A stretch of DNA of 20,165 nucleotides. Source: Candidatus Nanopelagicales bacterium. Its GTDB lineage: Bacteria; Actinomycetota; Actinomycetes; S36-B12; UBA5976. The DNA lies in assembly GCA_023257525.1 (NCBI GenBank), contig JALRCB010000009.1, positions 1 to 20,165 of the forward strand, written 5' to 3'. This document shows positions 13,275 to 19,100 of this stretch, piece after piece. The notes under the pieces were generated by a model. That model was given only the letters and a program-made list of their open reading frames with translations, had not been told where the DNA came from and searched no databases. Within the stretch, counting starts at the first letter, position 1. Each line of letters begins with the position of its first letter. Both the position numbers and the translations under genes were made by a program.

Positions 13275-14216
13275 ATGCGGGCGCTCTTAGTTGCAAACAC
13301 ATTTGCAACTACTACTGATGATGCAATCCAAACCCAGGTAGTGAATGAACTTTCAAAACATCTAGACATCACGGTTGTGAATACCAAGGCTCGTAACGAT
13401 GCCATAGAGATTGCTAGATCCGCTCAGCAACAAGGATTCGAACTGGTGATTGGCCTGGGTGGTGATGGCACCGTTAATGAAATTGCAAACGGGCTTTTGC
13501 TAGATGGACCAAACCCCGATGGTCCACTACTTGCAGCCATACCGGGCGGAAATGGAAATGTATTTGCGCGGAACATGGGTCTGTCTGAGAATCCACTTGA
13601 AGCAACGGCACAAATCCTAACTGCACTTAAAGCGCGCAACTCTAAAAACATCGGTGTTGGCAAGATTGCGACAAACAATATTTCGCGCTGGTTTCTTTTC
13701 AACGCCGGTATCGGATTAGACGCAGCCGTAATTGCAGAAATGGAAGCCCGCAGAGCTGGTGGAAAAATGGTTAGCGATGCAGCCTATGCCGGACTTGCGC
13801 TACGAGAGTTGTTTGCCAGAACGGACCGAAAGAACGCTGGACTCAGTTTGGTCTCTGATTCAGGTGAAGTTCATCGAAATGCACATTTTGCCCTAATCGT
13901 GAATTTGGCTCCGTGGGCCTATCTAGGGTCAAAGCCGCTGAACCCACTTCCAATGGCTAGCCATGACACTGCGCTTGATGTTTATGCGCCTACCTCCCTT
14001 AAGGTCCGCGCCATCTTGAGGCTAGTTAGACGCGCAATCGCTGGAAAATCTGCCGAGAATGAACGAAATGTAATTGCACTTACAAATCAAAAACAAGTCC
14101 ATATTCAATCTGATCGTCCACTTTGGATTCAGGTTGATGGCGATGTGCTAACCCAGTCAACAGAACTAACGGCTACTCATGTCCCGAATGCGCTTAGAGT
14201 GCTTGCTAATTTGTGA
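13275..14216 (+). CDS. Diacylglycerol/lipid kinase family protein (DgkB/YegS-like)
   Basis: The 313-residue protein has the DAGK catalytic signature GGDGT (62-66) followed by the nucleotide loop PGGNGNVFARN (90-100, normally PGGTGN/PGGSAN), then the C-terminal beta-sandwich ending with IQVDGDV. Such enzymes phosphorylate diacylglycerol or related lipids on the inner face of the membrane, feeding phosphatidic acid or phosphatidylinositol-related lipids; the actual lipid is unknown. Length fits the family (about 290-320). It is preceded by a leaderless-type promoter and followed by a weak hairpin before whiB1, so it probably forms a single-gene unit. Confidence 0.87.
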   Translation: MRALLVANTFATTTDDAIQTQVVNELSKHLDITVVNTKARNDAIEIARSAQQQGFELVIGLGGDGTVNEIANGLLLDGPNPDGPLLAAIPGGNGNVFARNMGLSENPLEATAQILTALKARNSKNIGVGKIATNNISRWFLFNAGIGLDAAVIAEMEARRAGGKMVSDAAYAGLALRELFARTDRKNAGLSLVSDSGEVHRNAHFALIVNLAPWAYLGSKPLNPLPMASHDTALDVYAPTSLKVRAILRLVRRAIAGKSAENERNVIALTNQKQVHIQSDRPLWIQVDGDVLTQSTELTATHVPNALRVLANL

Positions 14217-14231
14217 ACTCACTAATTTGAA

Positions 14232-14254
14232 TCTTGACCATTTTCAAGACTTTT
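14232..14254 (+). terminator. Weak terminator-like hairpin after the lipid kinase gene
   Basis: TCTTGA (14232-14237) and TCAAGA (14244-14249) form a 6-bp AT-rich stem with a 6-nt loop, followed by C and four T. It is weak but placed 16 bases after the stop codon. Confidence 0.35.
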
Positions 14255-14310
14255 AGAACTCACTGGGTCGCAGGTCACAAAAAAATCCCGATTTTATTGG
14301 CTAAAACCCT

Positions 14311-14326
14311 TGTGAAAACAGTCACG
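14311..14326 (+). promoter_or_regulatory. CRP/FNR-type operator ahead of whiB1
   Basis: TGTGA-AAACAG-TCACG matches the CRP consensus TGTGA-N6-TCACA at nine of ten conserved positions. Its centre is about 62 bases ahead of a start point predicted from TAAGAG (14369-14374), the usual distance for class I activation. In Mycobacterium tuberculosis whiB1 is a known CRP target with the same kind of site, which supports the call. Confidence 0.65.
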
Positions 14327-14368
14327 AAGTGAGAAACTGGAATCTGCAGATTGGATCCAAGGGAAACC

Positions 14369-14374
14369 TAAGAG
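14369..14374 (+). promoter_or_regulatory. Candidate -10 box of whiB1
   Basis: TAAGAG(T) sits about 50 bases before the start codon, giving a predicted transcription start near 14381 and a leader of about 44 nt with a strong ribosome-binding site. No convincing -35 is seen, as expected for an activator-dependent promoter. Confidence 0.35.
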
Positions 14375-14424
14375 TAAAAATCGCAAATTGACCGTTTATC
14401 CGTAACTACATCTTGGAGGATCGC

Positions 14425-14718
14425 GTGGACTGGCGCCATGAGGCAGCCTGCCGTGACGAAGATCCAGAACTCTTCTTCCCCATTGGCAATACAGGCCCTG
14501 CAATTTTACAAATCGAGGAAGCGAAGGCTGTTTGCCGTCGCTGCAAGGTTATTGAACCTTGCCTGAAATGGGCACTCGAAACTGGTCAAGATTCTGGTGT
14601 TTGGGGCGGAACTAGTGAAGATGAACGTCGTGCTATCAAGCGACGTGCTCAGCGAGCTCGTGCTCGTGGCCTAGAGCCAACTCCGCACGTATTTGAAACT
14701 GACTTACCTAATCCATAG
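14425..14718 (+). CDS. whiB1: WhiB-family iron-sulfur transcription regulator, WhiB1 type
   Basis: The 97-residue protein has the four [4Fe-4S] cysteines Cys9, Cys37, Cys40 and Cys46 (pattern C-x27-CxxC-x5-C), the GVWGG turn at 58-62 and a basic C-terminal tail (KRRAQRARARG, 72-82). DWRHEAACRDEDPELFFP and TGQDSGVWGG are close to mycobacterial WhiB1, the nitric-oxide-sensitive essential member that binds the primary sigma factor. The frame opens at a TTG (14413), but that codon is within the ribosome-binding site; GTG 14425, 4 nt after GGAGGA (14415-14420), restores the normal MDWRHEA start. A CRP-like operator lies upstream. The biotinyl-domain gene follows after 41 bases with its own promoter-like box. 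Confidence 0.95.
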   Translation: MDWRHEAACRDEDPELFFPIGNTGPAILQIEEAKAVCRRCKVIEPCLKWALETGQDSGVWGGTSEDERRAIKRRAQRARARGLEPTPHVFETDLPNP

Positions 14719-14747
14719 CCACTAACCGAAGTCAATTCCACATGGGC

Positions 14748-14753
14748 TACCGT
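14748..14753 (+). promoter_or_regulatory. -10 box of a probable leaderless promoter (biotinyl protein gene)
   Basis: TACCGT ends 6 nt before the ATG at 14760, supporting that start over the in-frame ATG at 14742. Confidence 0.4.
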
Positions 14754-14759
14754 TGGGGT

Positions 14760-14972
14760 ATGTCAGATGTGCGTGCGGATATGGTCGCAAATGTGATGGA
14801 AATTTATGTCACTGAAGGCGCCACGTTGAATGTGGGCGACACAATTGTTTTGCTGGAATCTATGAAAATGGAAATTCCGGTAATCGCTGAAGAATCTGGA
14901 ACCATCTCAAGAGTCGCAGTTAGCGTTGGAGATGTTGTTCAAGAAGGCGATTTAATCGTCTCGTTTTCCTAA
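14760..14972 (+). CDS. Small biotin/lipoyl-attachment carrier protein
   Basis: The 70-residue protein is a free-standing biotinyl domain: MVANVMEIYVTEGATLNVGD, then LLESMKMEIPV with the modified Lys36 between two methionines (MKM, favouring biotin over lipoate), and the closing half GTISRVAVSVGDVVQEGDLI. It is probably a carrier for an acyl-CoA carboxylase whose other subunits are elsewhere; biotinylation itself is inferred. The frame extends to ATG 14742, but ATG 14760 gives the MSDVRA(D/E)MVANV start usual in relatives. Genes of this type often lie near whiB1 in Actinobacteria. A terminator follows 24 bases after the stop. Confidence 0.88.
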   Translation: MSDVRADMVANVMEIYVTEGATLNVGDTIVLLESMKMEIPVIAEESGTISRVAVSVGDVVQEGDLIVSFS

Positions 14973-14996
14973 TTCAGGGCCAAAGTTTTCGGGCAT

Positions 14997-15026
14997 AAAA
15001 AAAGCCTGGCGAACCAGACTTTTTTT
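14997..15026. terminator. Bidirectional rho-independent terminator
   Basis: Seven A, G, a mismatch, CTGG, loop CGAA, CCAG, a mismatch, C and seven T form a hairpin with a T tract on each strand. It ends the biotinyl protein gene on the plus strand and the bL37 gene, which stops at 15038, on the minus strand. Confidence 0.85.
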
Positions 15027-15037
15027 GACAAATAGGC

Positions 15038-15112
15038 TTAAGCGTTTGGACGACGGCCGTGGTTTGCCTTGTTCTTCTTACGATCACGCTTTTTGCGGCC
15101 GCGCTTGCTCAT
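15038..15112 (-). CDS. Ribosomal protein bL37, 24 residues
   Basis: On the minus strand an ATG at 15110-15112 opens a 24-codon frame ending at 15038: it starts MSKRGRKKRDRKKNKA and ends NHGRRPNA. This matches, from memory, the tiny actinobacterial 50S protein bL37 found in the Mycobacterium smegmatis ribosome structure. It is almost entirely Lys/Arg/Asn, fitting a peptide buried in rRNA. AAGGAG lies 6 nt before the ATG, a strong ribosome-binding site, and a two-way terminator follows 11 bases after the stop. The gene is shorter than usual gene-finder limits. Confidence 0.9.
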   Translation of the reverse strand: MSKRGRKKRDRKKNKANHGRRPNA

Positions 15113-15211
15113 GGGGTGCTCCTTGCGATTTAGCTTAGGTATACAGAATACGGGGTAACCGTTACTGGAGGAAATCTGCTCCCAAATCAGGTCGATTCCA
15201 AGCGGTTGGGG

Positions 15212-15940
15212 TTAGAACAAGGTCTGATTTGTCATTAATTCAGCGTTATTGTTTTTGACGTTTCCAACGGCTGAAGAAACTTCCCACGCTTGCAATGCCA
15301 CTTCAGGGGCAGAACCTAAAACATCCTGCAGCGGGCTGGTTGGTGAATTCAACCAAGAATCTTGCAACTCTGGAGTCAATAGAACTGGCATTCGATCATG
15401 GATGTAAGAAAAATCTGGCCGTGCCTCTTGGGTCAAGATTGCAGCTGACCAAAGCATTTGGCCATCAGGCTGCTTCCAAGATTCGTAAATCCCGGCAAGT
15501 CCCAGAACTGATTCGTTGGGCGCCGAAAAATAGTAAGGCGTCTTCTTGCCCGTACTACCTTGCCATTCGTACCACCCATCAGCCGGAACAATACATCTGC
15601 GCTTTACTAATGCAGATCTAAATGAAGGTTTCTCAGCAACGGTTTCACTTCGAGCATTAATCATTCTTGACCCAATCGCGGGATCCTTGGCCCAGCTCGG
15701 AATCAGACCCCAAGCAAATGCAGCTAGAAGTCTTTCCGCATTTTGCGAAACAATTGCTGGAATTTGATGTGTTGGTGCCACATTGAAATTTGGCTGAAAA
15801 GGATCTGATTCAATTTGCTCTAACTTCTTTGCTGGCGAAGTTAAATCGGCAATGCGCCCCTCAAGGATTGCAATTGAGCTGACCTGGAATTGACTGGCAA
15901 TTACCTTTGGGTCGGTCTTTAACGTGAATCTTCCGCACAT
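15212..15940 (-). CDS. yedK: SOS response-associated peptidase family protein (SRAP; YedK/HMCES)
   Basis: The 242-residue protein begins MCGRFTL, exposing the catalytic Cys2 after methionine removal. The other active-site residues are Asn96 in NARSE, Glu125 in GWYEW and His181 in HDRMP (equivalent to Asn75, Glu105 and His160 of E. coli YedK). These proteins form a stable thiazolidine crosslink with abasic sites in single-stranded DNA, protecting them during replication. A stretch of about 20 residues (27-46) appears inserted compared with E. coli YedK. The ATG at 15940 is fixed by the need for Cys2. It diverges from aroA with only 35 bp between the starts. Confidence 0.93.
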   Translation of the reverse strand: MCGRFTLKTDPKVIASQFQVSSIAILEGRIADLTSPAKKLEQIESDPFQPNFNVAPTHQIPAIVSQNAERLLAAFAWGLIPSWAKDPAIGSRMINARSETVAEKPSFRSALVKRRCIVPADGWYEWQGSTGKKTPYYFSAPNESVLGLAGIYESWKQPDGQMLWSAAILTQEARPDFSYIHDRMPVLLTPELQDSWLNSPTSPLQDVLGSAPEVALQAWEVSSAVGNVKNNNAELMTNQTLF

Positions 15941-15962
15941 ATTCCCCTAGTCTGCCAGCCGT

Positions 15963-15968
15963 TAGGCT
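15963..15968 (+). promoter_or_regulatory. -10 box of a probable leaderless promoter (aroA)
   Basis: TAGGCT ends 7 nt before the GTG start at 15976; the same hexamer serves the M15 peptidase gene. It lies inside the 35-bp gap to yedK, so the two promoters must overlap. Confidence 0.5.
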
Positions 15969-15975
15969 TAGAGAT

Positions 15976-17256
15976 GTGCCTGATCTGTGGAATGCTCCTA
16001 ACCGGACTAACCCAATAGCCGCGCGCGTTCGCATTCCTGGATCAAAGTCCTTAACTAATCGCTGGTTAATAATGGCCGCTCTTTCTGGCGGTGAATGCCG
16101 AATCAATCATCCGCTCCAAGCGCGCGACACCCTTTTGATGGCGCAGGCACTTTCCGCACTTGGTAGTTCCGTGGAAATTCAAGACGAGGCTTTCCTTGTT
16201 ACTCCAGGCACGACATCTGACGCAACACAAGTTGATTGTGGACTGGCTGGAACCGTCATGAGATTTGTGCCGCCAGTGGCTGCGCTGAGTTCAGCCAACA
16301 TTAGATTCGATGGCGATCCACACGCTCGAGTTCGACCAATGAAGCAAATCATTTCCGCCCTCCGTGGCTTGGATGTTGAGATCAACGATGATGATCGCGG
16401 AACTTTGCCATTTACGGTTGTTGGCAAAGGTTTCGTTGCTGGTGGTTCTGTAACTATTGATGCTTCCGAATCTTCCCAGTTTGTTAGTGCGTTACTACTT
16501 GCTGGCTGCAGATATGACGCTGGGGTTTCAGTAATTCACTCGGGAACAGCGTTGCCATCAATGCCACACATAGATATGTCTGTTGAAGTTTTGCGAGAAC
16601 TCGGGATTCGAGTCGATGTCGACATTAAGGATTCGACCAATGCCACTTGGACTGTCCATCCTGGCGTGCCACGTTCATTTAATGTAACTGTGGAACCGGA
16701 CTTATCTAATGCCGCGCCATTTCTTGCAGCTGCACTTGTTTGTGGTGGATCAGTCACGATTCCAGATTGGCCCACACAAACAACGCAGGCCGGGGACGCG
16801 CTTGTAGATCTGCTACCAAAACTGGGCGCAACTGTTTCTCGGGATGGAACTGATTTAGTAGTTGCTGGCGGATCGGAAATCAACGGCATTGACGTTGATT
16901 TACATGATGTTGGTGAGTTAACGCCAGTTATTGCCGCATTATGCGCGCTGGCAACTGGTCCGTCTACCTTGCGAGGCATTGCACACTTACGCGGTCATGA
17001 GACTGATCGATTGGCAGCTCTAGTTACCGAAATCAACAAACTTGGTGGCAACGCAACGGAAACTGCTGATGGAATACATATCGAACCGGCAAAACTTCAT
17101 GGCGGTCAGTTCGCAACTTACTCCGACCATCGCATGGCAATGGCTGGCGCAGTTCTTGGGCTAGCAGTCGCAGATTTGGTGATTGAAGATATTGCAACAA
17201 CCAGCAAGACCCTGCCGGACTTTGCAAACATGTGGCAAGAGATGGTTATCGCGTGA
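15976..17256 (+). CDS. aroA: 3-phosphoshikimate 1-carboxyvinyltransferase (EPSP synthase)
   Basis: The 426-residue protein has the two-domain EPSP synthase pattern. RIPGSKSLTNR (19-29, with Lys24 and Ser25) binds phosphoenolpyruvate and shikimate-3-phosphate. DCGLAGTVMRF (about 82-92) is the PEP loop, and SESSQFVSALLLAG, the DVGELTPVIAALCALA catalytic-Asp region and SDHRMAMAGAVLG follow. It makes EPSP from shikimate-3-phosphate and PEP in the aromatic amino acid pathway. The start is GTG at 15976 with no ribosome-binding site. Its TGA overlaps the rsgA start (GTGA, 17253-17256). The aroA-rsgA-hisN order is common in Actinobacteria. Confidence 0.96.
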   Translation: MPDLWNAPNRTNPIAARVRIPGSKSLTNRWLIMAALSGGECRINHPLQARDTLLMAQALSALGSSVEIQDEAFLVTPGTTSDATQVDCGLAGTVMRFVPPVAALSSANIRFDGDPHARVRPMKQIISALRGLDVEINDDDRGTLPFTVVGKGFVAGGSVTIDASESSQFVSALLLAGCRYDAGVSVIHSGTALPSMPHIDMSVEVLRELGIRVDVDIKDSTNATWTVHPGVPRSFNVTVEPDLSNAAPFLAAALVCGGSVTIPDWPTQTTQAGDALVDLLPKLGATVSRDGTDLVVAGGSEINGIDVDLHDVGELTPVIAALCALATGPSTLRGIAHLRGHETDRLAALVTEINKLGGNATETADGIHIEPAKLHGGQFATYSDHRMAMAGAVLGLAVADLVIEDIATTSKTLPDFANMWQEMVIA

Positions 17257-18284
17257 GTCAATTCGACGAAGATTCAATCTCGGGTAGACCTACCCGAGGT
17301 AATTCCAGGCGGCGAACTAAAGATCGACCAGATTTTTCAAAAGCCGAAGTCGGTCAAGTAATCGGAGTAGATCGTGGGCGAATCACATGTCTTGTGCCTG
17401 CCGGTGAACTATTTGAAAATCAAGTTCAAGTAACCACAGTTAAGGCTCGTGAGCTTGGCCGCAAAGGCGTAGTCATTGGCGACCGAGTTCGCCTAGTTGG
17501 TGACCTTTCCGGTGCCGTTGATACTTTGGCGCGGTTAGTTGAAATCATTGATAGAGAAACGGTTTTAACTCGAACTGCTGATGACAGCGATCCAATTGAA
17601 CGAGTGATAGTCGCCAACGCTGATCAAATGGCAATTGTTACTGCAGCCGCCAATCCCGAACCTCGAATTGGCTTGATTGATCGTGCGCTAGTGGCTGCAT
17701 TTGAAGCTGGACTTGAACCACTTTTGATCATTACCAAAGTCGACTTGGGATCCCCCCAAGCAATTCTCGATAACTATTCCGGAATGGACTTGCGACACAT
17801 TGAAGTAAACCAACAGACTGGCGCCGGAATTTCTGAAGTTAGAGCTGCGCTATCTGGAAGAACGACTGTGTTTCTCGGTCACTCAGGCGTTGGCAAATCC
17901 ACATTAGTGAACTCCCTGGTGCCTGACGCGCTAAGAACAACTGGTGAGGTTAATGATGTAACCGGGCGCGGTAAGCACACATCAACTTCAGCTCGCGCCA
18001 TTCCCCTGCCAAATGATTCGGGTTGGGTCATCGATACTCCGGGGCTTCGATCGTTTGGTCTGGCACATGTAAAGCCTGAAGACATCATTGAATCGTTTCC
18101 AGAATTGGTTGATGGTGCAAACGAATGTCCACGAGCGTGCACGCACGTGAACTCGGTTGGCCAGTCACCACCGGACTGTGCTCTCGATGAATGGGTTAGC
18201 CAAAATCATGCAGGAAGTGCTGGTGAGGGCCGCTTAACCTCACTTCGAAGGCTTTTGTTCGCTCTCCAAACGCCATCAAGTTAG
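17253..18284 (+). CDS. rsgA: Ribosome small-subunit-dependent GTPase A
   Basis: The 343-residue protein is a circularly permuted GTPase: motif G4 TKVD (161-164) precedes the P-loop GHSGVGKST (209-217) and G3 DTPG (261-264). An OB-fold domain comes first (VGQVIGVDRGRITCLV region) and a C-terminal zinc finger with CPRACTH...C near 288-310 ends the GTPase. It helps late 30S maturation by clearing RbfA and checking the decoding site. The open frame reaches back to a GTG at 17232, but GTG 17253 overlaps the aroA stop by 4 bases in the usual coupled fashion, so it is preferred. The short basic N-terminal tail is probably disordered. Confidence 0.93.
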   Translation: MSQFDEDSISGRPTRGNSRRRTKDRPDFSKAEVGQVIGVDRGRITCLVPAGELFENQVQVTTVKARELGRKGVVIGDRVRLVGDLSGAVDTLARLVEIIDRETVLTRTADDSDPIERVIVANADQMAIVTAAANPEPRIGLIDRALVAAFEAGLEPLLIITKVDLGSPQAILDNYSGMDLRHIEVNQQTGAGISEVRAALSGRTTVFLGHSGVGKSTLVNSLVPDALRTTGEVNDVTGRGKHTSTSARAIPLPNDSGWVIDTPGLRSFGLAHVKPEDIIESFPELVDGANECPRACTHVNSVGQSPPDCALDEWVSQNHAGSAGEGRLTSLRRLLFALQTPSS

Positions 18285-18317
18285 AGCGTCAAATTTCTGT
18301 CCTCAAGAATTTGCCAG

Positions 18318-18323
18318 TAGCGT
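18318..18323 (+). promoter_or_regulatory. -10 box of a probable leaderless promoter (hisN)
   Basis: TAGCGT ends 6 nt before the ATG at 18330 and there is no ribosome-binding site in the 45-bp gap after rsgA, so hisN probably has its own start point. Confidence 0.45.
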
Positions 18324-18329
18324 GAAGTC

Positions 18330-19100
18330 ATGAATTCAGATCTTGAATTGGCATTAGAAATGGCGGACGTAGCAGATCAGCTGTCTATGTCTAGATACCG
18401 AGCCCTTGATCTAAGCGTTGAAACTAAGCCAGATTTCACTCCTGTCACTGAAGCAGATCGCGCAGTTGAAACTGCAATCCGCGATTTACTTGCCAGCAAG
18501 CGTTCAGGTGACGGCGTGATTGGTGAAGAGTTTCCTAATACCAATGAAGCTGCATCTCGAACCTGGATTATTGACCCAATTGATGCGACTAAGAATTATG
18601 TTCGCGGTGTTCCAGTTTGGGGAACTCTCATCGCACTTGCAATTGATGGTGAACCTGTTGTTGGCGTGGTATCCGCGCCTGCCATGGGAAGGCGTTGGTG
18701 GGCCAGTCCTGAAGATGGGGCTTTTACTAAAGATGTTGATGGTTCAGTACGAAAGATTTCACCTTCGAAAGTGCAATTGCTAAGCGATGCCTCATTCTCT
18801 TATTCCGATCCAATTGGCTGGGATTTACTTGGCAAAGATTCACTCGCAAAGATTACGAACGCAGTTTGGCGCACCAGAGGTTACGGTGACTTTTGGTCAC
18901 ACCTACTAGTTGCCGAAGGCGCTGTCGACATCGCAATCGAACCAGAATTGCAAAACTATGACATGGCTGCTTTTATTGCAGTTGCTAACGCAGCTGGCTG
19001 CAAAGTCACGGGGGTAAAAGGTCAAAGCGCAATGCAGGCTGGACATGCAATTACCACAAATGCCTTACTGCATGATCAAGTTTTAGACTTACTTAACTAA
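18330..19100 (+). CDS. hisN: Histidinol-phosphatase, inositol-monophosphatase type
   Basis: The 256-residue protein has the metal-binding motifs of the inositol monophosphatase superfamily: TEADRAVE (40-47), GEE (65-67), IDPIDATKNYVRG (81-93) with Asp82 and Asp85, and NYDMAA with Asp211. TKNYVRGVPVW is typical of actinobacterial HisN, which removes phosphate from histidinol phosphate in histidine synthesis. The Gly of the common DPIDGT motif is Ala86 here. Other IMPase substrates cannot be ruled out, but the aroA-rsgA-hisN synteny supports HisN. The gene converges on the P450 gene with a 12-bp overlap (19089-19100). Confidence 0.88.
   Translation: MNSDLELALEMADVADQLSMSRYRALDLSVETKPDFTPVTEADRAVETAIRDLLASKRSGDGVIGEEFPNTNEAASRTWIIDPIDATKNYVRGVPVWGTLIALAIDGEPVVGVVSAPAMGRRWWASPEDGAFTKDVDGSVRKISPSKVQLLSDASFSYSDPIGWDLLGKDSLAKITNAVWRTRGYGDFWSHLLVAEGAVDIAIEPELQNYDMAAFIAVANAAGCKVTGVKGQSAMQAGHAITTNALLHDQVLDLLN

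Noticed and set aside
16536..16979. 147-codon minus-strand open frame inside aroA
   Set aside because: Ser/Thr/Pro-rich composition typical of an antisense shadow; aroA motifs cover the region.
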